Below are positions 44,600-53,015 of a stretch of 64,000 nucleotides of DNA, piece after piece. A model generated the notes under the pieces. That model did not search any database and had not been told where the DNA came from. It saw nothing but the letters and a program-made list of their open reading frames with translations. The first letter of the stretch is position 1. Each line of letters opens with the position of its first letter. Position numbers and translations under genes: made by a program. The stretch comes from Pectinophora gossypiella (Eukaryota > Arthropoda > Insecta > Lepidoptera > Gelechiidae): the NCBI RefSeq assembly GCF_024362695.1, contig NC_065406.1, positions 2,790,001-2,854,000 of the forward strand, read 5' to 3'.

Positions 44600-45175
44600 T
44601 ATCCCGCATCCAAGTTTGGTAAATGTTTGTTTCCAGGCACTGGTTGCCTGAAAGAAATTGCTATAGAGCAATAAGGCCGCCTAAGTTGTACTGTATTCAT
44701 GTCCGTGTTATGTCTGATTGTTGAAAAGTTCTGTGCAAAGTATATTTGATATGATTTGATTATGCCATTGGTACCGGTCACTACTTAGGTACTTATGGTA
44801 TGATGGTGAGTATGTACTGATCACATGGCCCAATAATAACCCTGACACCATGGGCGGAACCCCCCCTGCCCCCCCTGGCATAAAAGCTGGATCCGCTCCT
44901 GCCTGACACCAGGGTTGATGAGGTCGGCATATGGGCAGTTTTACAGGAACAATGCATATAGGAATTATGTCAATAATTAATAACCACTGAATACGACTTT
45001 ATTGGAGATGTCCTTAGAAAAGATTTAGTATGATCTACTTTGAACCGACGTGCGTGTATAAAGCGATTGATGAATGTGGAGGAAGCAAAAGAAGTGTGTC
45101 AGGATCGAAGCAAATGGAATTCTACGTCTGCTTACCCCGGTGGGAAATAGGCGTGAGTTCATGTATGTATGTCGA
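44600..45175 (+). mobile_element. LINE 3' end, SINE-A1 tail, repeat K tail
   Basis: 44630-44770 LINE terminus with 'gcaataaggccgcctaag'. 44825-44930 A1 tail interrupted by 'ccccccctgccccccctggc'. 45000-45175 repeat K terminus in sense, ending in TATG repeats. Confidence 0.55.
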
Positions 45176-45183
45176 CTTAATGA

Positions 45184-45228
45184 GTATTGAATTCATGTTT
45201 GAACCATAAGTAATTTATATCACGTGGT
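45184..45228 (+). mobile_element. SINE-C fragment at the LTR element's left edge
   Basis: 'gaattcatgtttgaaccata' and 'tatcacgtgg' are SINE-C body. The fragment stops where the LTR element begins. Confidence 0.5.
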
Positions 45229-45340
45229 TGAGGTGCATATACACACTCCCTATAATTATGTCATTATAATATTGTCTTTATAATCAATAAATCAGTCTTG
45301 TATCGATCATCCGTTGTTTCACTCGTCTCACCACCATACA
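45229..45340 (+). repeat. 5' LTR, 112 bp
   Basis: TGAGGTGCATATAC...CCACCATACA. Contains 'tataat' boxes, AATAAA at 45286-45291 and an arthropod initiator TCAGT at 45292-45296. Because AATAAA abuts the initiator, the poly(A) signal would lie in U3 and R would be very short. Confidence 0.93.
45286..45296 (+). promoter_or_regulatory. Initiator TCAGT with adjacent poly(A) signal
   Basis: AATAAATCAGT. TCAGT is the insect pol II initiator consensus. Downstream at about +28 to +33 'actcgt' is close to a DPE. Start site not proven. Confidence 0.5.
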
Positions 45341-45358
45341 TGGCGACCCTGCCTGAGC
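45341..45358 (+). promoter_or_regulatory. Primer binding site, tRNA-Arg-like
   Basis: TGGCGACCCTGCC starts at the base after the LTR. Its complement, GGCAGGGTCGCCA, resembles the 3' end of insect tRNA-Arg (one mismatch to the form I recall, GGCAGGATCGCCA). Exact tRNA to be confirmed. Confidence 0.7.
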
Positions 45359-45421
45359 GCAAAGGGAGCCACCCGGTCCGCGAGTGTTTATGAATACCAG
45401 TGCCCATTTAAGGAGCGGAAT

Positions 45422-45538
45422 ATGATGTTTCGATCAAAGTCCGTCACTATGCGCGTGGACTCTCACTCGGTGCAGTCGAATTTGAAGAAACAAAAGTTAA
45501 TACAAAAACGTGAAAATCATGGGCAAGGAACAATCTAA
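45422..45538 (+). other. Upstream ORF overlapping the first accessory ORF
   Basis: ATGATG at 45422 opens a 38-codon frame rich in Lys/Arg/Ser that ends at 45538, 20 bases past the ATG of the accessory ORF and in another frame. A shorter 11-codon uORF starts at 45389. Either could reduce initiation downstream; probably not functional proteins. Confidence 0.35.
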
Positions 45539-45821
45539 ACCTGCCAGCGAGGTGATCATCGCTCAAAACGGGGGTTCCAACAGCGCAGAGGCTGAACAAC
45601 TGTGGACTCACATCGGCACGACCAATGTCGTATTGGGCGTAATAGCATTGTTGATGTTGCTCGCATTCATATACTTCTTCTACAAAATATATAGAAGCTG
45701 CCATCATAAATGGATAGAAAATGAAATACATCGGAATGCGCTGAGACGATCTTTATCATTCTATAGATACCGCCGCCCACGTCCCAACCCTAGGAAGACG
45801 GAAATGGAAGAAGAAGTCTAA
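45519..45821 (+). CDS. Accessory ORF a: small myristoylated membrane protein
   Basis: 100 residues, function unknown. The start is the ATG at 45519 (A at -3, G at +4), not the upstream GTG that extends the frame. The N-terminus MGKEQSKPA matches the N-myristoylation rule (Gly2, Ser6, Lys7). One hydrophobic segment at residues about 35-55 ('VVLGVIALLMLLAFIYFFY') predicts a single transmembrane helix. After it come a Cys-His-His patch, a basic stretch with several Arg ('RRSLSFYRYRRPRPNPRK', residues 76-93) and an acidic end EMEEEV. It lies between the primer site and gag, 54 bases before ORF b. Small ORFs in this position are known in Drosophila 412; whether they are homologous cannot be judged here. 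Membrane targeting of particles or Gag is an inference. Confidence 0.75.
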   Translation: MGKEQSKPASEVIIAQNGGSNSAEAEQLWTHIGTTNVVLGVIALLMLLAFIYFFYKIYRSCHHKWIENEIHRNALRRSLSFYRYRRPRPNPRKTEMEEEV

Positions 45822-45875
45822 AAAAAAAGACAAGATGGTAATTATTGTATAGGTTGACATAAGTATCTACTCATT

Positions 45876-46211
45876 ATGACATCAGCAATAATTACTCCGA
45901 GCTTCGTTTTGGAACAAGTAGAAAATTATGTACGAAATTTCTGTTCGCAAGAAGATTTGATCTACGTATCTTCAATAATACAATCGTCAGACTACTGCAC
46001 AGTAACCTGTAAATCAACAATAACATCTCAACACACAGAAGGTTTGTTTGCAACGAATTCTAACTTGAATAATCAACAACGGAACGCAATTGCCAATTTT
46101 ATGGGAGAAATACACATAGGAAATGAAGAAATTGTATTAACCAACATACAAGTCACTCACAAGAATTCAAATTATACATGGGAACTCACTTGGACATTTC
46201 GTCATTTATAA
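45876..46211 (+). CDS. Accessory ORF b: small soluble protein of unknown function
   Basis: 111 residues starting at ATG 45876 and ending TAA-like at 46209-46211. No signal peptide or membrane segment. Four Cys (in 'YVRNFCSQED', 'SDYCTVTCKST' and nearby), a predicted helix at the start ('PSFVLEQVENYVRNF'), then alternating beta-type stretches; the end 'NYTWELTWTFRHL' is aromatic. Not recognised. It is 54 bases after ORF a and 224 before gag, so it is probably translated from the same genomic or a spliced RNA. Frame 3 relative to gag frame 2. The intact frame in a recent insertion argues for use. Confidence 0.65.
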   Translation: MTSAIITPSFVLEQVENYVRNFCSQEDLIYVSSIIQSSDYCTVTCKSTITSQHTEGLFATNSNLNNQQRNAIANFMGEIHIGNEEIVLTNIQVTHKNSNYTWELTWTFRHL

Positions 46212-46238
46212 TAAGACTAGAAAAAGAGTAGTGATGTG

Positions 46239-46244
46239 CGTCAG
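46239..46244 (+). promoter_or_regulatory. Candidate splice donor GTAAGT before gag
   Basis: A consensus GTAAGT between ORF b and gag; a pyrimidine-rich stretch ending AG lies at about 46380-46403. An intron here would bring gag closer to a 5' exon but would not remove the accessory ORFs. Speculative. Confidence 0.25.
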
Positions 46245-46435
46245 CGTAAGTAGTGCGATCTAAAAATAGAAAATGTTTTGAAGAGAGACTGGACTCCATA
46301 AGTTAACTTCTAAGTGATAATTATAAAGGCTACATTATCTTATTATCATTACGGTATGTATTACTTTATTCTTACGAAATTATTTTGTTCTTTTGAATTA
46401 TGAGGAATAGGTATTTTAATGAACTATAAAATGTA

Positions 46436-47653
46436 ATGGCTGAAGAATTAGAAAAAATTATAGCAGAATTAAGAGTAATAAAACAATATCTAATAAAGGT
46501 AGGACCAAGTAGAAGAAAAGGAAAAACGGTTAATAAAAAGTTAGAGGAAAGTGAAAATATTTTAGAGAAATATTATATAATATTAGAGGAAATAGAATTA
46601 CTAAAACCTAGTTTAAAGGAAAACCAACTATTGTGTATTCAAGACCAATGTAAGGATTTTGACACATTGTATACAGAAATTAACGATTTATGTATAAGTA
46701 AAAAACAGTCTACAAGCTGTTCTAAAACTGAAAACACCCAGGAAAATCTTGAAAACACAATGGCGAATTTCGATTTAAAATTGGCCTTAAGCTTATTGCC
46801 AGTTGCCAGTGATGACGAATCCAGTATAAAACAATTAATTGACGGCATAGAATACTACCAATCAGAACTTGATAAGGAAGGACACAATAAATTAATTAAT
46901 TTTGTATTAAAGAGTCGACTCTCGCAAGGCGCAAAGTTAAAACTATCCTTAAATTATGCCACTGTAGATGCATTGATAACAGATATGAAAACACAATTGC
47001 TGCCTAGAAAATCTGCTACAGCAATACAACGTAAGTTACAAACATTCCAGCAAAATAGTTTGACGATAGATGAGTTTGGTAGGCAGATTACCGAAATGTT
47101 TGTGGATCTAACGATTTCACAATCGGCGGGTAATTGCGACAGTTATAAAGTATTAAAGCCCCTTAATGAAAAACAGGCTATCAAAAGCTTTGCGGACGGC
47201 TTGCGTAATCGTAGGCTAAGCACGGTTATTACCGCGCGAAACTATTCGTCGCTGAAAGATGCGGTTCAAGCAGCTATCGATGAAGATGTACCAGCACCGT
47301 CTACATCAGGGGACATGCTAACTATGAATCGTTTTAATACATATGGCAATCGTCACAATTCCAGGACATTCCGTGGCCGACGCGTGCTATCTGTTGGGCA
47401 TAGAGGTATGTCATCATCATACAATCGAGGTCAAGGTCAGCAGCGAGGAACACACTACACGCGGCAGCCAACCCATGCATCGCGTGGATGGAGAAGCCAG
47501 GGCGTAGGACGTTGGCCGAGAGGCAATTTTACAAGGAGGAGAGGTAGGTCACATTTTAATAATCGACCGCACATACATACTTATGAGAATACAGATTTGC
47601 ATAATGATCCCATAGGACCGCAAAATGAACCTAACGAGTTTTTTCGAGACTAA
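46436..47653 (+). CDS. gag: Gag polyprotein
   Basis: 405 residues. The N-terminal 100 are charged and probably helical or coiled ('EELEKIIAELRVIKQYL'). The middle (about 109-285) fits a retrotransposon capsid: a second 'MANFDLKLALSLLP' segment, then helices with 'RKLQTFQQNSLTIDEFGRQI' and 'KQAIKSFADGLRNRRLS'. The C-terminal 95 residues are an Arg/Gly-rich basic nucleic-acid-binding tail ('RGRR', 'HRGM', 'NRGQGQQRG', 'RRRGR'). No CCHC zinc knuckle is present, unlike many retroelement Gags. The start ATG at 46436 overlaps the stop of a one-codon uORF (ATGTAATGG). The 3' end overlaps pol by 29 bases. Confidence 0.88.
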   Translation: MAEELEKIIAELRVIKQYLIKVGPSRRKGKTVNKKLEESENILEKYYIILEEIELLKPSLKENQLLCIQDQCKDFDTLYTEINDLCISKKQSTSCSKTENTQENLENTMANFDLKLALSLLPVASDDESSIKQLIDGIEYYQSELDKEGHNKLINFVLKSRLSQGAKLKLSLNYATVDALITDMKTQLLPRKSATAIQRKLQTFQQNSLTIDEFGRQITEMFVDLTISQSAGNCDSYKVLKPLNEKQAIKSFADGLRNRRLSTVITARNYSSLKDAVQAAIDEDVPAPSTSGDMLTMNRFNTYGNRHNSRTFRGRRVLSVGHRGMSSSYNRGQGQQRGTHYTRQPTHASRGWRSQGVGRWPRGNFTRRRGRSHFNNRPHIHTYENTDLHNDPIGPQNEPNEFFRD

Positions 47654-50600
47654 AAATTATATTTGCGCTACGAATAATTTATGTAATATAACATTGTCGG
47701 GACGAAATGGATACTCTTATTCATGGTTAGTTGACACCGGAGCAACAGTATCGGCAATCAAACATAAACATATCATCGAACAGAACATTTCTATCTGTAA
47801 ACAAAACATTGTCGTAAATGGGATCGGAGGCAAAGTCCAAGCAATTGGATACGTGTATTTGGATTTGTATTCTGGAAACCAAGTGCTACGTCACAAATTC
47901 TTTGTCTTTGATTCCTTACCATGTAAGTCTAGTGGAATAATTGGCCAAGACTTCTTGAACTCGTATAAGTCTGTTATCAATCTTGGAAATAAAACATTAA
48001 CGTTATGGAATAATAACAGTAAAATTATGATACCATTGCAAATCGAGAAAACAGGAATAACTGTTCCGGCTAGGTCGGAATCTATTCATTTTCTTAATAC
48101 TTCTTTGTCACAGGAAACTGTAATACTCACATCAGAATTACAAAATGGTGTTTTCATAGCCAGTTCGCTAGTAAACCCGCATAATGGCAAGATACCCGTA
48201 CGAATACTTAACACAACGGAAAACGATTTGATTTTGAAAAATATACAACCCGAAATTAAAAAAGCAAGTGATTACATTATAACGTCTTTTGATAAAACGA
48301 CTAGAGATGCAGATAGAGTTAAAAAGTTATTTTCAATACTAAAACTAAATACCTACCTAAATAAAGAGGAACAAATAGAGATAGAGAATATATGCGCAAA
48401 ATATTCCGATATTTTTTATTTACCGAACGACAAACTTTCTATAACGAAATTATATCAACATAAAATTAACATAAAGCCTAATACATTACCAGTGTACACA
48501 AAACCCTATCGCTTGCCACACTTTCAAAAAGGAGAGATACAAAAGCAAGTAGATAAGCTTTTGGAACAAAATATAATTGAACCTTGTAGTAGTGAATGGT
48601 CAAGTCCAATTCTACTTGTGCCTAAAAAACCAGATAACAATGGGGAGAAGAAATGGCGGTTGGTTATAGATTATCGGAAATTAAACAACTGTGTACAGGA
48701 TGACAAGTTTCCTCTGCCGAATATCACCGAAATTTTAGATTCACTATCTAATTGTATATACTTCAGCCACTTGGATTTAAATCAGGGTTTTTATAACGTG
48801 GAATTAGATAAAGAAAGCCGAAAATATACAGCCTTTTGTACAAACTCAGGGCAATACCAAATGACTCGTATGCCTATGGGCCTAAAGACCAGTCCAAGTT
48901 CCTTTTCAAGAATGATGACAATGGCTATGGCTGGTTTCACTTATGAAAAATGTCTGGTGTACCTTGATGACCTCATAATTATGGGTAGAAATCTGACGGA
49001 TCATAATAAAAATCTTATTAACATTTTAGAACGTTTGCGACAAGTCAATTTAAAATTAAACCCCGCTAAATGTACTTTCTTGAAAAAAGAAATACTTTAT
49101 TTGGGACATGTGGTTTCAGGTGATGGTGTTTTACCAGATCCAGATAAGATTACAATAGTGAAAAATTATCCAGTTCCAAATACAACAGATGAAGTTAAGC
49201 GTTTTATTGCCTTCGCAAATTACTATCGTAAATTCATTCCCAAGTTCGCAGAAAAAGCAAATCATTTAAACAATTTATGTAGGAAAAATTCAAAATTCAT
49301 TTGGACCGAAGATTGCCAAAAGGCCTTTGAATCTCTGAAGTTAAGTATGACGTCACCACCACTTCTTCAGTATCCCGATTTCTCACAACAAAATAAATTT
49401 ATAGTCCAAACCGATGCTTCAGGGTACGCAATTGGCGCAGTGTTATCAAACGCCGACGGAAGACCTATAGCATATGCTAGTAGAGGTTTAAATAAAGCAG
49501 AAAAAAAATACCCTACCATTGAAAAAGAATTACTCGCTATTGTCTGGGCTTGTAAATATTACAGACCTTACTTATATGGTAGAACATTTAAAATATTGAC
49601 GGATCACAAACCATTGATTTATTTATTTAATTTAAAAGACCCTTCTAGCAGATTACTTAAGTTTAGGATTTTGTTAGAAGAATACGACTATGAGGTGGAG
49701 TATGTTAGAGGAAGAGAAAATGCGGCTGCAGATGCATTATCTCGACTCTCAATAACATCAAACGATTTAAAACAAATGCATGACTGTATCAGCGTCATGA
49801 CACGTGCGCAACGAAAGAGACTAGACACATCGCTCTCGGATAATATTGTGTCTACAGACAATTGGTCTGATCAACCAAAAGTCGTAGAAACAAGTATTAA
49901 GCCGAGAGACGCAGTTGAATTGAGATTTATAAACAATAAAAGTTTATACACAAAAAGGAGAAATCATGAATTTAGTATTGAAAACAAAATATTTAGCTAT
50001 GAAGAGAAGAACAAATACTTATACATAAATCCAGTTAATCAATTACAAATGACTCGAGTAGAATTTGTGAGAGAGCTGAGAGATTTTTGTAATAAAATAA
50101 ACTTAGCAGAGGTATACCTAATTAAAAATAAAAATAACGCGATATTTGTAGAAAAAGTAGTCGCTGAAATAAAGAAATGCGATACATGGAAAGGTCCTAG
50201 ATTATGTATTTTAAAAGAAGTGGAACGAATAGAAGATATAGATGATAGGAAGGTAATTTTAAATGACTTTCATCTCTTACCCACTAGTGGCCACGCGGGC
50301 ATGAGACGAATGTTAAACAATATAAAGAAGTATTACTTCTGGCCAGGCATGGAATATGATGTAAAACGTTTCGTACAAAAATGTACTAAATGTCAGAAGC
50401 AAAAATATACTGTGCAGGTGAAAGAACCCATGGTAGTGACTACCACAGCACATACAGCTTTCGAGAAGATATATTTAGATGTAGTCGGTCCTTTAGATAA
50501 AGATAATTATAATAATACATATATTTTAACGCTACAATGTGAGCTATCTAAGTATGTGTGCGCGTATCCTTTAATTACAAAGTCAGCCGTAGAGGTAGCA

Positions 50601-51269
50601 CAGACATTTGTTAATAGTTTTATTTTACAACACGGAGTACCAAAAGAGATAGCTACGGACAGAGGAGCTGAGTTCATGGCAAACATATTGACAGAAGTAA
50701 GTAAATTACTAGATATTAAAAAGTTGAACTCTACCGCTTATCACCACCAATCCATAGGTGCACTGGAAAACTCTCATAAAAATTTGGGTGCTTTTCTAAG
50801 GATACATGTTGGAGAAAGGCCCGAGACATGGAGTAAATGGCTTCCATTTTGGTGCTTCGCATACAACACCACGGTCCATTCTTCCACCAAGTTTACGCCA
50901 TTCGAGCTAGTATACGGTAAGAAATGTAATCTTCCAAATAATTTAAGTAAAATCATAGAACCACTCTATAATCACGACAGCTATCCTTGTGAACTTAAGT
51001 ACCGTCTACAAGTTACACAAAATGAAGCTCGTAAGAATTTGATAAAAAGTAAATTAAATATTAAAAGTAGATATGATAAATATATAAATCCAGTAAGTTA
51101 TAAGCCCTATGATCTGATTTTAATAAAGAATGAAACAGGCAATAAGTTATCATCATTGTATCTCGGCCCTTATAGAGTAATTAAGGATATATCTCCTAAC
51201 GTAGAAGTAGAGATTAATGGAAAAACGGATATAATACATAAAAATAGAACTAAGCCGTATTATGAATAA
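47625..51269 (+). CDS. pol: Pol polyprotein: protease, RT, RNase H, integrase
   Basis: 1214 residues counted from ATG 47625; in the fusion it would begin after the overlap. Protease: LVDTGA (Asp37) and IIGQDFL at 105-111. RT about 290-480: KKWRLVIDYRKLN at 342-354, LDLNQGFY with Asp384, RMPMGLKTSPSSF, and YLDD at 446-449. RNase H about 590-705: QTDASG (Asp597), Glu635, TDHKP (Asp660), AADALSR (Asp703). Integrase: zinc-binding His883-x6-His890-x29-Cys920-x2-Cys923, catalytic Asp952, Asp1012, Glu1048 (D,D-35-E), and a GPY module (LGPYRV, 1180-1184). All catalytic residues are present and there is no stop, so it looks active. Order RT-RNase H-integrase is Ty3/Gypsy. No chromodomain and no envelope downstream. 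Confidence 0.95.
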   Translation: MNLTSFFETKNYICATNNLCNITLSGRNGYSYSWLVDTGATVSAIKHKHIIEQNISICKQNIVVNGIGGKVQAIGYVYLDLYSGNQVLRHKFFVFDSLPCKSSGIIGQDFLNSYKSVINLGNKTLTLWNNNSKIMIPLQIEKTGITVPARSESIHFLNTSLSQETVILTSELQNGVFIASSLVNPHNGKIPVRILNTTENDLILKNIQPEIKKASDYIITSFDKTTRDADRVKKLFSILKLNTYLNKEEQIEIENICAKYSDIFYLPNDKLSITKLYQHKINIKPNTLPVYTKPYRLPHFQKGEIQKQVDKLLEQNIIEPCSSEWSSPILLVPKKPDNNGEKKWRLVIDYRKLNNCVQDDKFPLPNITEILDSLSNCIYFSHLDLNQGFYNVELDKESRKYTAFCTNSGQYQMTRMPMGLKTSPSSFSRMMTMAMAGFTYEKCLVYLDDLIIMGRNLTDHNKNLINILERLRQVNLKLNPAKCTFLKKEILYLGHVVSGDGVLPDPDKITIVKNYPVPNTTDEVKRFIAFANYYRKFIPKFAEKANHLNNLCRKNSKFIWTEDCQKAFESLKLSMTSPPLLQYPDFSQQNKFIVQTDASGYAIGAVLSNADGRPIAYASRGLNKAEKKYPTIEKELLAIVWACKYYRPYLYGRTFKILTDHKPLIYLFNLKDPSSRLLKFRILLEEYDYEVEYVRGRENAAADALSRLSITSNDLKQMHDCISVMTRAQRKRLDTSLSDNIVSTDNWSDQPKVVETSIKPRDAVELRFINNKSLYTKRRNHEFSIENKIFSYEEKNKYLYINPVNQLQMTRVEFVRELRDFCNKINLAEVYLIKNKNNAIFVEKVVAEIKKCDTWKGPRLCILKEVERIEDIDDRKVILNDFHLLPTSGHAGMRRMLNNIKKYYFWPGMEYDVKRFVQKCTKCQKQKYTVQVKEPMVVTTTAHTAFEKIYLDVVGPLDKDNYNNTYILTLQCELSKYVCAYPLITKSAVEVAQTFVNSFILQHGVPKEIATDRGAEFMANILTEVSKLLDIKKLNSTAYHHQSIGALENSHKNLGAFLRIHVGERPETWSKWLPFWCFAYNTTVHSSTKFTPFELVYGKKCNLPNNLSKIIEPLYNHDSYPCELKYRLQVTQNEARKNLIKSKLNIKSRYDKYINPVSYKPYDLILIKNETGNKLSSLYLGPYRVIKDISPNVEVEINGKTDIIHKNRTKPYYE
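47639..47647 (+). promoter_or_regulatory. Putative +1 frameshift site TTT TTT CGA
   Basis: In the gag frame the last codons are GAG TTT TTT CGA GAC TAA. Pol is in the +1 frame. UUU in the P site can re-pair on UUC when the next codon CGA is slow, the same mechanism as in other known +1 sites with UUU CGN. Alternatives: reinitiation at the pol-frame ATG 47625. Confidence 0.6.
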
Positions 51270-51615
51270 ACAATGTTAAGTAATTATAAGTCACATAATA
51301 TAAAGAACATAAAAATACTAATGTCAACCATACGTTAACAATAAGAACCATATCTTATGTAACAGTAACTTTATAATTTATAGGATAAAAGGGTAAAATC
51401 AAATTATATAACCAAAAAATGTAATAATTAAGATAAACCTATTATACACTTAATAAGATAATATAATCATTTAATCCAAAAAATGTAATCAATATAGAAT
51501 TAACAAACGTATACATAAGTAGATATAGGAATTTGTACTCGCATATAAACAATCTATTGTAAAAGGTAACAAAAAAAAAGTTTTGTATCCAATACTTTTT
51601 GATTTTAATTTCCCT
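51270..51615 (+). other. 3' untranslated region of the LTR element
   Basis: A-rich, no ORF on the sense strand; ends in an A-run (51571-51579) and the polypurine tract. A 65-codon antisense frame is incidental. Confidence 0.7.
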
Positions 51616-51621
51616 GGGAGG
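51616..51621 (+). promoter_or_regulatory. Polypurine tract GGGAGG
   Basis: Immediately precedes the TG of the 3' LTR, the expected position for plus-strand priming. Confidence 0.75.
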
Positions 51622-51733
51622 TGAGGTGCATATACACACTCCCTATAATTATGTCATTATAATATTGTCTTTATAATCAATAAATCAGTCTTGTATCGAT
51701 CATCCGTTGTTTCACTCGTCTCACCACCATACA
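51622..51733 (+). repeat. 3' LTR, 112 bp
   Basis: Identical to the 5' LTR. AATAAA at 51679-51684. Followed by target duplicate TGGT. Confidence 0.93.
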
Positions 51734-51737
51734 TGGT

Positions 51738-52290
51738 TACCAGAATTGGTGACTAGCTCCCTGTTACATGGGACTTAAACAGACACAGCTGGCGAGAAGT
51801 GGGTGTATACTATAGAAGTATAGACCACTACCTACCCCTTTGGGGATAAAGGCGTGATGCTATGTTATGTTCAGTTCTGAATCAGCCAATCAATCGATCA
51901 CAAATAGCCATACCATGTCGAACATCAAATTAATGTCAAATTGCGATCCATTTCAATCCAGTTCATTGAACAATGAACAACAATCACAAAGCCTTGTTCT
52001 TATTTTTTTTATATTGATAAACGAAACTTTATGGTTTATGAATGGTTACTATGGTCAGGGGCATAAAGAGAAACTTAGAATGGACTATACTTCGCATTTT
52101 CATTTACACGGCCAAATTCGAGAGGAAATTCACATTCCTGAGAAATGCGTTTCGGAGGTATATGACCTAACCTTCCTTTGCGGGTTGGAATGTCAGACAG
52201 GCAGTCACGTCTGTAAAAACACGAACCTGTCAAATCTTCAGGTCAGGTACGCGAACCCTGTGGAACGTTTTCCACAGGGTCCACTTTCCT
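51738..52290 (+). repeat. Repeat J piece, spacer, SINE-C 3' half
   Basis: 51770-51860: 'catgggacttaaacagacac', 'ctacccctttggggataaag' (J 3' part). 52125-52285: SINE-C body ('acattcctgagaaatgcgtt', 'cttcaggtcaggtacgcg'). A 141-codon frame at 51867-52292 runs through the spacer and SINE and is rejected. Confidence 0.55.
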
Positions 52291-52314
52291 AACGCCGAGC
52301 TCTTGTCTTTTGTA

Positions 52315-52625
52315 GGAAAAAAATAGGGCAGTGGTTTCCCTTTTGCCTTACGCCCCGCAGTACTCTCTCTGACTCGAGTGGGATGGCGCCCAGAGTAGTC
52401 TATTTCAAAGCCGTACTAGGACTCCTGTCCTCCGCTTCTGAATAGTACTGACAGTTACTGCTGCCCTCTGCCAGGTTGCAGGTTACAGTCCCTGCGACTT
52501 GCCCCTTCCATTCTGCAGTGCCGTACCGATGGCTCCCATCTCCGCCTCTGCAACCGTTGAGGTCTTCACCCTAGGTAGGTCTGGGTCCCTATCTGAACTG
52601 ACCTCTGTCACCATCTCGGCAAAAA
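52315..52625 (+). repeat. Repeat M, second copy
   Basis: Very similar to 19905-20215: 'gtagtctatttcaaagccgt', 'ctgacagttactgctgccct', 'tgccgtaccgatggctccca'. 52626-52800 is unassigned. Confidence 0.65.
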
Positions 52626-52804
52626 AAACTCCTCGTATTTACTTAATATCATCAAAGCAATAATTCTAAGTCTCTGAGATTGTAACGAATTAAATTTAAT
52701 GAATTTAAGAGCGGTACGGTTTACCTCCGTCGTAGAAACAACCCGGCGTCGAGGTAATAAATTCGCTGTATAATATCAGGCAAGGATTAAGAAGCAGGAA
52801 CGAT

Positions 52805-53015
52805 ATATACAGGGTGTTAGTGACGTCGTGACGAAAACTGAGGGATGATTCTGACCATAATTCTGAGTTGATATTAAGTGGAATTTTCCGTGGAAAAAAA
52901 CATGAAAATTTTAATGAATTTTTCCGACAAGAAATTCCGCTTGTAATCTAATCAGAATCATGATCTGAATCCTCCCCCTCAGTATTCGATACGATGTCAC
53001 TTACACCCCATACAA
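52805..53015. mobile_element. MITE-R, complete copy
   Basis: Left 'acagggtgttagtgacgtcg', right 'cgatgtcacttacacccca'; inner arms 'gtggaattttccg' / 'cgacaagaaattccgc'. Confidence 0.75.

Larger units (their letters stand above)
45229..51733 (+). mobile_element. Complete Ty3/Gypsy LTR retrotransposon, 412/mdg1-like
   Basis: 6505 bp bounded by identical 112-bp LTRs (45229-45340 and 51622-51733) that start TG and end CA. TGGT flanks both sides (45225-45228, 51734-51737). The primer site follows the 5' LTR directly and a GGGAGG polypurine tract precedes the 3' LTR. All four reading frames are intact: two accessory ORFs, gag, pol. RT/RNase H precede integrase, which defines Ty3/Gypsy. Two small ORFs before gag, a tRNA-Arg-type primer and the integrase 'LENSHKNLGAFLR' block suggest the 412/mdg1 group (from memory of that group). 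No envelope gene: 51270-51615 has no ORF. Identical LTRs mean a recent insertion. Confidence 0.95.

Noticed and set aside
45314..45538. 74-residue ORF at the start of the LTR element
   Set aside because: It begins at TTG inside the LTR and overlaps the primer site; only the inner ATG at 45422 could be used, as a uORF.
51867..52292. 141-residue plus-strand protein beside the LTR element
   Set aside because: Its second half is SINE-C and the first half has no domain or codon signal; it is not an env gene (no signal peptide, fusion or anchor segment).
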